This document shows positions 48,604 to 59,424 of a stretch of DNA of 64,000 nt, in pieces. Below the pieces are notes generated by a model. The model ran no database searches. It had not been told where the DNA came from and worked only from the letters and a program-made list of their open reading frames with translations. Source of the stretch: Baylisascaris procyonis (lineage: Eukaryota > Nematoda > Chromadorea > Rhabditida > Ascarididae); contig JAZARR010000179.1 of NCBI GenBank assembly GCA_037389465.1, forward strand, positions 1,074,501 to 1,138,500, given 5' to 3'. Made by a program: the position numbers and the translations under genes. The first letter of the stretch is position 1. Every line of letters begins with the position of its first letter.

Positions 48604-51600
48604 TCTTCGTTGTTTACGCACCCATGCGATAATCTTCCCTTTCATCTCGTCCTTTGTAAGATTTTCGTTTTTAGCGATTTCGTCTAATGCCCTCAGGGCT
48701 CGTTCATCGATCGGTATAATTTTGGTTTGTCGAACGAGATACGTCGTTGTTCTTGCAATGTTGGATTCTGTAAGCGCTGTAAAAGAACCGTACATGTTTG
48801 CATGAGATCATCGCTTTCTACGCGTGGCTTCCGTGCAGTCAGTAGCCTCTTGTACAATTCATATATTTCGTTATAAACTTCGAAATCCGCTTCACCCATA
48901 AGTGTGTCGATCTAAAATATCAACAATCCATTAATTTAATTCACTGGATAACTAAAAGATTTTTTTTTAAATATATAAAAGAGGCAGAAAAAAGACATCG
49001 AAGCTTGAGCTAGAAGCTACAACGGTTTTATATAGCGGCTAAAATGTTACTTAACATGAGTGAAGAATCATATGCAGCTAAGAGCCCGGAAAGGAATCCT
49101 ATAGCAATTGCTTTTTGTCACCATCAATTTCCTATCTTTGCATAAGACATATTAACCCAATCTCCAACCTAATTAATTCCAAGAAGGTACAATCACTCCT
49201 CTCGGCTAGACCTCGTACTAACCCCCCCCCCTCCCACACCCCTATATGAAAGGGCGCGCCGAATTAATTACTGTAGCGCGGACGCTCATGCTCGTCAATT
49301 AAAGTGCTTTAGGCTGTCGCATACATCACACATCTTAAAAGTTTTCCTTAATTTTAAAGAATTATCTGAATGATTGCGACGGTATCCATAAATATTTTTG
49401 CTAAGCAATCATATTACAAATCATAATAATATGATCAGAATTGTTTGCTATGAATTATGTTACTCAAATTATGAAATACAAATGACCAATATCTTACAAA
49501 TATTATGAAATACAGAGAAAAAATCCTGCATATGAAAAATTTTCCGCATTTTCTTTAAAATGTTTGAGGAACAATCCGGAAATCTTTACTATTTGGTCAT
49601 TTTTTAATATTTTTGTAAGATTTTCACAGAATCTTTTAGGAATTTTGGTCCCGATTTGTCCGTGAAAAAAGATTGTGGATATTTGATGATCCGGAAGAGA
49701 TATCCGTTCGGGAACAAGAAATTCGATTTTTGGTCATATCTCGCTTCTGGATGGATCAATCGGGCTGGAATTTTTTTCTTTTCTATGGTTTAGGATTGGC
49801 TACTATATTCCAGAAAAAAAAGTTGGGCTCGGGTGAAAAAAAAGTTAGCAAATTACAACTTCATTTTTATAACTTTTTCCTGTTGCTCGCACAGTTTTCT
49901 CGTCTACCAGAAGTTTTCATCTCTTTCAAGCCTATTTCAAATATATAGGTGTGGTTTTACTCCGATCCAGGATTTTCAAGACACTCGGAAAACTTTATTT
50001 TTGGCCATACTTTTTTCCGGATAAAGGGAGAGATGCGCACGTAGCGCCATTAGACACCGCAGGCGATTTCCTTTCCAACGGTCTAAACATGCCTGGACTA
50101 TCTCCAAGGGAAACACTAAAGTGAGAGAGTCAGGGAAACGACATTACGCGCGTTTACAACTCCGCCATTTCTCTATGGATTTTGATGAAAATTCAGTATT
50201 TAATTCTCTTTCGAACGATTTATACATTCTATGGGTTACCTGCAAGAATAGATGAGGAAAAAATTAAAATTAAATTTATGATGCAATTTATTAGAGAATC
50301 AATTGTTTCCATAGCAACAACTGCATCCAGATCAAAGCAGGGGGTGAGGGGGCGGAAGCTCCCCTCCCTGGGGGTTCAGGGAGGGAGGCGGAACACCCTG
50401 ATCTTAATATTGGTACTGAAATAAAAAAATATATACTTCATAGGTTCGTATCGTCACTTCCTCCTGCGATCAACACAGGTTCTATTTGTTTCTTCTTTCT
50501 GCATTCTTTCATTTTCATTCGTTTTTACGTTCTTCTTTAATGATGTCCACTTTCTAAATTCATTTTTCGAAGGTTTTTTCAGTTAAAAAATTAAATTTTG
50601 TGAATTTTCTATAGAAATGTACTGTGTTTGGGATTTCGGATTTTTTTCTCGGAAATCGTTCCGCCTATCGATCTGCGGTTTGCTTTTTCCGACACAACTT
50701 TAAAAGCTCTATTAAACGACATATAGCTTGTTAGATTTGGAGAGAAAAGTTGGAAATCGAATCGACCGGCCAGAATTTCTGAAATCTCGATTTTTGCAAT
50801 TTTGGGGGTTCTCGTTCTCGGCCGCTCTTTCATATGGCGCTAAACGATCTTTTGATTGGTCATCAGCTCGCCAAGACCTCTCGAACGATGTATGGGTTGC
50901 CACCCGAGGACAAACGCGAACCGAGAAAAAAATTCCCAAATATCGCAATTTTTTGATCGTAAGGGGGTAGGTAGTACAGGGAAAATTTCGAAAAATATTT
51001 CTCGTCCCCGATTTAGATGATTTCCGTATCAAACGATAGATCTCGATGAGCTTATCACGAGCATATGCGCCGCTTGTTGCTTTGTTTGAAGTAAGACGAA
51101 ATTATAGGTGCATGAATGTTGCACTTTTATATAAATGTACTGTATTTGAGATTTTCGACCTTTTTCTCGTCAACGGTTAGGTCTACGGAGTTGCGGTTTT
51201 CAAATTTTGATACATCCTTAAAAGCTCTATCAAATGATATGTAACTCATTATATTTCGAGAGAAAAGTTGAAAACCGAATCGACCGGCCAGAATTTCTGA
51301 AATCTCGATTTTTGTAATTTTGGGGGTTCTCGTTCTCGGTAGCTATCTGATATCGTGTTAAACGGTCTTTTGATTCGTTGTCAGCTCGCCGAGACCTCCC
51401 AAACAGTGTATGAAACACCGCTAGAGGGTAAACAGGAGCCGAGAAAGAAAATCCCAAAGACTGCAATTTTTCATTCGTAAGGGGGTAGGTAGTACAGGGC
51501 AAATTTGAAAAAAGATTTTTTGCCTCCGATTTCGATGATTTTGATACCAAACGATAGATCTCGATGAGCTGATCACAAGTATATGCATATTCCCTCTGTT

Positions 51601-53677
51601 TCTCATATGCGTTATCGGGGAAATGTGCGTTATTCAGGGAGAGGGACACAGACTCGCTGGGGTATGTCACTCGCACTGAGAGCTCCCACTGCAAGCGCTG
51701 GTATTGCAGAGTGGTTGGTACGGCGAGCTATGAGTGCTGACTTTATTGCTTCAATGCCGCTCGTCGTTTAACTGTTGCAAGCTCTGCATTTAAATTTATT
51801 TTTTCATGGTTTTCTTTTTCAAAAAATGATTCGGTGGGTCCAGAATGTAGCGGACGGGGCTGAGAAGGAGGGGTTCGGTCCAGAAATTTGCGGATAATGG
51901 ATTCAGTACTCGCATTGGCCATACTCTTGAAGAAATGTTTGTGGTTATATCTCGACTCTAAATGATCCAATTTCGATACGATTTTGAATATTATACTCAA
52001 CATAATACCAGTAGCGTTGCGCGGTGCAGCGCGCACTGAGTATGTGCGCACGGCATCGCTGCACGTGGTGCTAGGCGCAGTATAAATTGTCGGAGAAGAT
52101 ATCTTGGCTCCGAATTTCGATACGGTCTTGAGCGACTGGCTCCCCGCGATGTGAGCGAGGGCGTGGTGCCTGCGAGGAGTTGCGCACGCGCGCTCATCCG
52201 GTTTTTTTTTTTGCAATTATCACATATAATATGAAAAAAGTGTTATTCTAATGTTGCAATGACCAATATCTTGCAAATATCGAAGAACTGACTCGCTTCG
52301 AGATAATTTGAAATTGATAGCTCATATACTCATCTTGAAAGTTTTTGCAAAATGTAAGCGAGAAAAAATTCTTCTTTTTCGGTTATTCCCTACAGTCGAT
52401 GGCTTTCTTCTTCTAAAACTTGAAAAAATGGGAGCAAAGGAAGAAGTTTCCAGGGAAATCCAGCGAAATCCAGAGGATTTCCAGGAGATTCCAGGGAAAA
52501 TTTTCTGACTTATTATATCAATAGAAAGGAGAATATTGTTGCGCCACACAATTCTCGTTGTTTAAGCAATAGAAAAGTAACAAATTCAAAGTATTTGACT
52601 CTATGATGCCCTTTTTCAAATTCAAAAAAAAACTATTCAAATATTAGAAGACAAAGGCATCATTGACTAAATTATTTCTGAATTTTCTATTTTATTAAAA
52701 TAAAAAATCGCTCACCTCTATAGCACTTTGAAATTCACTAATAGTTTCATCGTTATCAATTTCTATACGTCGTTGAACAAGTCTTCTAGCTGGTATTGAT
52801 AATTTTCGCATTCGTTTCGCTAATTTTGAATCCCATTCCATTTTTTGCTTTGTCCATTTTTTCATTTGCTCATTAAATACTTCCTGCAATCATAGAGCTT
52901 TATTTAGAAACTAAAGGAGGAAAAAAGCGGATTATGAGTGAAAAAACTTGCAGGATGTTATAATTTTTTACATAAAGGATCACATGATAAGGTGAAGGAA
53001 TTAGGACAATCATCTGATCCTTGAAGGAGCATAAGAAGGGTGGTAGTAGAAAATTCGCAATATACGATCTGGGATAGTCCATAATTATACACTAAAAGAA
53101 GTAGGAAATGGCAAAACACAACTGCCTTTTGCTCACAGTTGAACAGGTAGGACTATTCCCACCTGAGCATCACATTTACCAGCAATAAGCAATTTCACGA
53201 TATTGGTTTGAAACGGAATCGAGATATGAGAGTGAGGGATGAAGATCGCTATTCGAAAAGAGTTCCTAAACCAGCCGAGATTAATAAAAGATTCTTAACC
53301 AATTGAGATTTGTGACGAAAAAAGAATTACTTAAATAAACTCATTTTATTATACTTCCAACTTACCAATGTTTTTCCTCCTTGTTTTTCGGCCCATTCTT
53401 TAAGTTTTTTCATCCTTTCGCCTCGTGAAAGCGATTCCGAATGGAGTATCGTCTCAAATTCTTTTGCACCTTCATTGTCGGTTACGTTAAGAATTGGTTC
53501 AACTGCTGCAGCTATATTTTCAGTCCCCAAAGGACTTGCTCCTAACATAGCCGCACTACCCCATGTATAGTGCCGTTGTTGAGGTTCGTTTTGTTGTTCG
53601 GAGATCCCAATTCCCATGCAGACGATCGTCTGAAGAAGAATAAAATACGCACCAATGATTAACATTACAGCATTCAT
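48604..53677 (-). CDS. SXP/RAL-2 (Ani s 5-like, DUF148) family protein, 3' end unresolved
   Basis: Secreted nematode family of immunodominant antigens; the biochemical role is unsettled and divalent-cation binding has been proposed. Exons, reading leftward, are 53677-53366, 52883-52716 and 48911-48604; the first two introns are in phase 0. Residues 1-25 look like a signal peptide (MNAVMLIIGAYFILLQTIVC). Domain motif one is EFETILHSESLSRGERMKKL..EWAEKQGG. The charged middle exon (EVFNEQMKKWTKQKM..LSIPARRLVQ) follows, then IDTLMGEADFEVYNEIYELY, which aligns with the last exon of the neighbour gene. In frame this exon would stop at 48693. However, from about 48776 a second frame carries another clear SXP motif (ALDEIAKNENLTKDEMKGKI..WVRKQRR) that ends at a GTAAGT donor. 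Either a 17-nt intron (48777-48793), a frameshift or overlapping transcripts is needed. No continuation exon was found further left. The 3.8 kb intron holds a repeat island. Confidence 0.8.
50619..51590. repeat. Diverged tandem duplication, about 517-bp period
   Basis: Copy A (50619 to about 51075) and copy B (51136 to about 51590) share long stretches in the same order: the start TGTACTGT, then AAAAGCTCTAT, GAATCGACCGGCCAGAATTT, TTTTGGGGGTTCTCGTTCTC, TCAGCTCGCC, AAGGGGGTAGGTAGTACAGG and ACGATAGATCTCGATGAGCT. The minus-strand open frames in both copies give similar peptides (RDFRNSGRSIRF). Parallel substitutions show no sign of coding constraint that I can judge by eye. It may be a dispersed repeat in tandem or a decayed element. 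Confidence 0.85.
52024..52064. repeat. GC-rich nested hairpin
   Basis: The outer arms GTGCAGCG and CGCTGCAC are exact complements. Inside them CGCAC..GTGCG forms a second stem. It lies within the repeat island. Confidence 0.6.
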
Positions 53678-53739
53678 ACCCTTCCCTCAAGCACACCTGT
53701 AGTACAAGCAGATGGATGTGATTTGCTCGCAGTTGCTTA

Positions 53740-53746
53740 TTATATA
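53740..53746 (-). promoter_or_regulatory. TATA box of the SXP gene at 53677
   Basis: TATATAA on the minus strand lies 63-69 bases before the ATG at 53677, a spacing similar to that of the aldehyde dehydrogenase TATA box. It is assigned by motif and position. Confidence 0.4.
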
Positions 53747-53747
53747 G

Positions 53748-54878
53748 ACCTATCCAACATTTCTTAAGGCAATAAAATGCAATATGGAGTTGAACGTTAC
53801 ATTATTGAAAATGCATTAATATTCGATGGTAATTGTTGTGCAAATATTATACCGTCTTTTCTTTTCTTTTCTTCCCAAAAATTTATGACATGAAAAATGA
53901 TTTATTCTAAATTTTGATCGTTTCGATCATAAATTTTATTAAAGATTCCATTTTTTTGATTCAAATAAAAATCAAATTTTTGTTTGTGAATTTTTTAAAA
54001 TCTTATCGCTTCTGCTTATTGATGCAAGAATTTAGGATCGTTTTTGATGCCTCGTGGATTGATTTCATGGCTGAGTGATAGGCTTCTTGTATATAAGTAC
54101 GACATTCAATGGTAATTTGGTTTTCGCGTTATTTTGGTCAAAATTCTGGCAGTAATTTTTGGTGGATACTCGGGTAAGTTGATTTGCAAAGTTGGAAAAT
54201 GCAGATTAACACAAGGCGAGGGGATTATTGCATTATATTCGAAATGCCTCCCTCATGTTGTGCCTATAATTTTCTTTTCCGGGAATAGCTCCATAGTTTA
54301 ATGCATCTCATTTGCATAGAAGGAGTATCAAAAGCACTGTGATTAAAACTATGTATTGATGTCGTCATAACTATACAAAAATGCGTTTCTACCTGTATTT
54401 CCCATAATTTCAACGTAAGAATTGAGAGAAAATTACTGTTGTATGTGTTGGGTGGAGTTTATATCGTGGAATAAATCGGTTATCAACAATTTTCTTATCA
54501 TATCAATTACCAGCGTTTATTTAATTAAATGACATTTAAAACCGCTATGAAGTTTTTTGTTCTAGAAGCTATGGATATATGCCAAAAATAAATTTTTTGG
54601 TTAGGAAATCGTATATGAAATTTTACACTGAAGGTAATAAACAAATACAGAACATTCAAAGGATTCGCTTTGATCTTCCACACCTATATATTTAATTAAG
54701 CTCTCATACCACAATAAGCCTTGTCAATGTAAGCTCAAAATGCGACAATCTAAAATCCATATTATCCTTTGTGCGCAAGTATTTTGTTTTAAATAATTTT
54801 CTAATAAAAAAAGTTTTAATCTTTTATAGTATTAGAACAGTCTCTTGTTCACATAAACAAATTGGATTTCAAAGGTGT
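53748..54878. other. Spacer between the two SXP genes
   Basis: AT-rich sequence between the 3' end of the upstream SXP gene (54879) and the promoter of the next (53746), both on the minus strand. No further exon or RNA gene was seen. It is long for an operon spacer, so independent transcription is likely. Confidence 0.5.
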
Positions 54879-54883
54879 TTATT
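54878..54883 (-). terminator. AATAAA polyadenylation hexamer overlapping the stop codon
   Basis: On the minus strand CAATAAAC contains both the TAA stop and the hexamer. If it is used, the 3' UTR would be only about 15-25 bases. Short 3' UTRs are usual in nematodes. A downstream alternative is possible. Confidence 0.45.
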
Positions 54884-56437
54884 GATCATTGTTGTTGACG
54901 AATTGAGTAGCCTCATAGTAAGCATTCATCAGCTCGGTTACAGTGCTCGGTGGTAGTTTCGATAAAATTGCATCCATCTGCAATATGAATATTTTTCTAC
55001 AGAGTTAAACCATTGGTCTATCAACAGACAGATCTATCAGCATAGTGATATGCAAATTTATTTAGTCTCCAAGTGATTGACTGAACAATCAGCGTCCTGC
55101 TCATTAAATTTACATGTTTATTTACATAGTTTTTTATTGTTGTTTTTGGCCATTAAATTTAGTGGCCACTAAAATATATTTTCGAAATTCCACAGATTTC
55201 AACGAAAATTCTTCTCTTCTTCTAAAGTCGTCTCCAACTTGCCGTAGAGAATTATCTGCTTGCCTAAGACCGCTTGCAAATTTTAATACCCCTCTTAATA
55301 GCAGTACTGAAACATTCTAGCAATAGATCCTTAAATGTGGCATTTGCGCTTATTAGGCTTGTTCTGGGTGGTCATTATAGTCGTCACGTCAAATAAGATA
55401 AGCAACTGACCCTTTCATTCATTTCTTGTGGTGTTTGTTGCCCACTCGCCATCACAGTATCGACCAATTGTTGGGCGATACGCCTTGTCTCTTTGGGAAG
55501 ATGCGATACTAACTCAAGAAATTTGGCACTCACTTTCTGCATTCCTTCCTTAGCCTCTCGTTCTGGTTGCATGTATTTTTCCTTTAAGAAGGCTCATTTT
55601 AAATTAAGTAAATCAACGAGAATCATAAAGAAAATTTTCTAATCTCGACTCTTCACCAACTTATTAGTAAGAAGGTCGGCTGATCTAGAGGAACAATACG
55701 ATGGTTTCAGTTTTTATAAAGCACTTGCCTCGAAACTATGGATTATGTCACCTTAGAAGATCAACATATCATATTCAGTGATGCCACCAGCGTAGTATAA
55801 ACTACTTCTTAATATGTTCATTAGGAGTACTAATAATAAGTCTGGAATTGCTCGAGGTGGTCGATTCACTTTTCTCTTCAGCAAGTTACTTAAGACAAAT
55901 ATCCTTCTACATCACATCCACATCATTCATATGGTGAATGTTCTCATTTGATTTGCTTATTTCCACCAAGCATGTATTTTTATCTTTTGGCACCGACGAA
56001 AACAGAGTGGCGATCAAGGATTTACCCATGAAAACAGGTAGATTTCAGCGTGAGGGATAACTTTTCCCTATAAAATTCCAAAAGTGAAATTTATTCGAGT
56101 AAAAAGAATTATTTATGATGTAAAAGGTAGAAAAGAATTATTTAGGATATTTGATGTTTAGGAATCATCATTTACATTCTTATCAGAAAATGATAATATC
56201 ACTTGCCTGATTGCTCGGATCTAACTGTGAGATAAGCGCATCCATTTGTTGATTATATTCAGCAGCCGAGAGACTTCGATCCGAAACAATCCGTTTGAAT
56301 TGTTCGGTTTGTTCTTCGTTAGCACCATCTAGGAAATCCGGAAGGCTATCGAGATAATCGTCATAATATACCACCCACTGTGCCAAAATAGGCGCTACAA
56401 GACCAACATAGAGAAGATGCACAAATATTGTATTCAT
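54879..56437 (-). CDS. SXP/RAL-2 (Ani s 5-like, DUF148) family protein, complete
   Basis: Three exons, reading leftward, 56437-56207, 55581-55411 and 54977-54879, give 166 residues, a usual length for the family. Residues 1 to about 19 form a signal peptide (MNTIFVHLLYVGLVAPILAQ), so a secreted protein is expected. The ATG at 56437 is chosen because it starts this signal; an in-frame upstream ATG at 56524 would hide it. The first SXP motif is EQFKRIVSDRSLSAAEYNQQ; the helical middle exon contains KFLELVSHLPKETRRIAQQL; the end reads MDAILSKLPPSTVTELMNAY, the typical C-terminal family pattern. All introns are in phase 0, as in the neighbour at 53677. The first intron starts with GC (CAG|GCAAGT) instead of GT. 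The TAA stop overlaps an AATAAA hexamer. Function is unsettled in the family; antigenic and allergenic members are known. Confidence 0.88.
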
Positions 56438-57802
56438 TGTGTGGCCACAGTGAATTGTTCCCCGCTTATTTGCGCACAATTTATTGTGACAAACGTCTTT
56501 ATTTATGCAAACGAAGAAGCACATAACGTTCGGCTATATATCTCTATTATATGCTAATAAAGATTACATTAAACAAAAAAAAAACGCTCGTAAATATAGA
56601 ACAATAAAACAAATGTAAATTATTGTTCGATGTCTTCGCTTACACCAATGTTAGCTTCTATGAAACATCAAATATGGGATCTTACATTTAACGATTATGG
56701 AATATATTACGTATCGAACGTTCGCTGCCGTCGTCTAATAACAGGCAATTATTTTGAAGCGATTAAAAAATTTTTTCAAAAATTGTCAGCATCCCACGAA
56801 AATTTGTCAAATTTTTTTGAAAAATCCTTAATTCTGCTTGAAGTGTTTCTTAAGAATCCCTCAAGTTGTGCTATCAATGATGAAAATTATGAATTTAATA
56901 TCCGTATAGGAATGCTTCTATGAGCATCGATCCTCCTAAACTTTAGCTATGCGATGACTTTTGCATCACTTTGCCGCAACCGACGCTTTTTCTTAATTTA
57001 ACTTCCTAACTGTTTTATCATTTGCTAACTTTTTTCTGCAAACTAAATAACAAGATGCTTATGCAAACGCCGATTAACGTCTCAAGCTTTGCCAAATCAA
57101 CCGCACTTCCCGTTATTCGACAAATAAATGTCTTCCTGTTAACGATTCTATTTTGTCTACTAATTTTAAAGGCACTTAAAAATTTGCGTTATAAAAGCGC
57201 ACCATAGCAATATGGTACCTTTGGCGCATACGTGTATGTCTGTCGGACTGCGTAGCACTTCTCACTTATAAATCACCGAATGTATGTGGTAATTAAAATT
57301 GATAAATAAAGTATTGAATGCACAACAATTTAGTTGTATTTCAGTTGAACCGGCCATCGTTGCAAACCGTGAAGCACCTACTTCCGCAAGTTTTGTAACT
57401 TGATTCGTGCTAAATCAACGGAAATTTCTCGACGTTTTTGAGTCCATAAAACTTTTTTCGAGGTTGGTGCATCAAGTTAAAAACTGGCATAAGTTCGCAT
57501 TATTTCAACGAACCAATCTTAATTGCTCTCTAGGTTGTAAAACTTCGAACAAAGCGATACACTTGTGCATACTTTACACATACATACGCTTTCACGAATG
57601 CCAATAATAAACGAATCCGTGGAGCTTCAAGTCATACGTGAGAACCGAACACAGCTATTCCATAAACTACTCCGAAAAATTCCTATTCTACCCTAGTTCT
57701 TTTCCCTACCGGGGACTAGCTGCAAACTTAGGAATTTTCGGAAATAAGGAGCAACAGGAACTGCCGAACCAGTAGTGAAAAGCACCAAGTTCTTTCAAAG
57801 AC

Positions 57803-57854
57803 CGCATAGTAAAACTGGTTGAAAAAGAGATTTTTCAACCAGTTTTACTATGCG
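57803..57854. repeat. Perfect 24-bp inverted repeat with a 4-base loop
   Basis: The left arm runs 57803-57826 (CGCATAGTAAAACTGGTTG followed by AAAAA). The loop GAGA is at 57827-57830. The right arm 57831-57854 is the exact reverse complement of the left. A stem of 24 pairs without mismatch is far from chance. It could be a foldback RNA, a young inverted duplication or an assembly artefact at a strand switch. Confidence 0.9.
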
Positions 57855-59398
57855 AGCATCAATTTCATGGTACAGAAACCATCATTAGGTGCAAGCCACT
57901 TCCTGATCGCCTCAGTTTTTTACATATCCTACGTCGTTCATCCGCATGATTCACACTATCTTTGTGCTAAACCGGACAAAACTTCTTAGTCATTGACTAT
58001 CATCTTACTGATAACTATTTTGCAGGTAGTCTATTCTAGGATGCAGACATAACCTTCCCACCATTCCCCATCCAATCAACTAAAAACTGTTATTTAAATT
58101 TAAACGGTAACATACCTACTGGATATATGAAGGATGATGTGACTGACGTTGTAGGAAAGGTTTACGCTATACGCGAGCGATTCTTACCGAATGCAAACAA
58201 CACAACAGTTCACCAATGATTGTATGATAGAAATATTCGAAGATAATAAACGCCACAAATGAAAGATTTATTGATGCCTCTGAGGCAAATGAAACATCGA
58301 AAGGGGCAATAAATGAGCAATATTCTATGTGATCGCAATTTTTAGTGCAATATTATTTCGGAGATTTTCTAGATCAAACTCTATATTCAATCAACAAGGT
58401 CAAACTTATGCATACGTACAATCTAGAAGATGGCATTATTTGATTTCAAATATTTTACAAGATAACATGCCGACTTATGAGCAGGCCTAAAAATTTTGAT
58501 CAAAAATTTAAGAAAACAAAATTTTTTTTTTTTTAAAGTTCAGTGTTTCCTTTCAAATTTCCACTTTTCTTGCTGAATGAATATATATATCAAGTAAGCG
58601 CCCATAAAAATGATTAATTTTACTCCAAACATATATCTCCTCTTCCCAACTTACATTTCCAGAACCGTTCACTGTCTCCTCAACGTAATCAAATAATGGT
58701 CAAAAAATTTACAACGATGGACTAGCTTCATCAAATATTACGGCTATCAATGATGTGCAGAGCACAACATGCCTGAAATAGCTTTCAATTTTCTCTTACT
58801 AACCCGAAAAAAATACATTTCAATCCCTTCCACCTTCATCATCCCCCTTCCCAAAAATGAATTCCAAAGTATCATTTCTCTGGATGTAGTACATTATTCC
58901 TCATTAATGAATCTACGATCAAAAAAAGCCGTTCGCAATGAAACGAAATATAAAACGCTAATTAAATTATAATAATACGATAAGATACTTTCGTAAAGGA
59001 AATCATGAAAGGAAATAAACGAAAATTTTGAGCCTTATTGAAGGAAGTGAAAAATATTTGTAAAATAAGCAATTACAACTAATAAACATTGAAAGTGATT
59101 GTATCGATACAATTTTCGACAAATATACATGAAATGATCGAGAAGAAAGTTCGATCTTTTTTCATTTTTTATTCCACCTAAAAGGTTTTTTTTCTTCATC
59201 TTTCTTTTATAAAAATTTTCCCCATTATTATTTTTCTCCGACGCTGGCATATAGTTCACCTTGCCATCCCCTTTTTTTCTTAAATTAGAACTCAAAATGC
59301 AACAACTTTGGCAAAATTAACCGCATATTTCGACGAAAGATACCAACATAAAATATCATTCAGACCGTTCGAAAATTAGAGGAGCGGAACATGGCCGC

Positions 59399-59424
59399 GG
59401 GGGGGGGAGGGGAGGGGAAGGGGA
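59399..59424 (+). repeat. G-rich run, quadruplex-capable
   Basis: Ten or so G residues are followed by AGGGGAGGGGAAGGGG, giving at least four G-tracts. On the minus strand this is C-rich. It lies downstream of the F-box gene, about 1.8 kb beyond its stop. Confidence 0.6.

Larger units (their letters stand above)
49600..52290. repeat. Repeat island inside the SXP gene intron
   Basis: This stretch is less AT-rich than the surroundings and contains the 517-bp duplicated unit, plus recurring short phrases such as GGTTATATCTCGACTC..GATCCAATTTCGATACG (51936) and TCCGAATTTCGATACGGTCT (about 52110), with related wording near 49730-49770. The composition resembles dispersed non-coding repeat DNA. Open frames here, including a 157-codon one at 51743-52216 (-), show no family features and are probably products of the repeat. 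Confidence 0.55.

Noticed and set aside
51743..52216. 157-codon open frame on the minus strand
   Set aside because: It lies inside the GC-richer repeat island, overlaps the nested hairpin and recurring repeat phrases, and shows no domain, signal or exon context.
56630..56923. 97-codon open frame on the plus strand
   Set aside because: Composition is mixed but there is no family match and no splice partners. It is not enough to call a gene.
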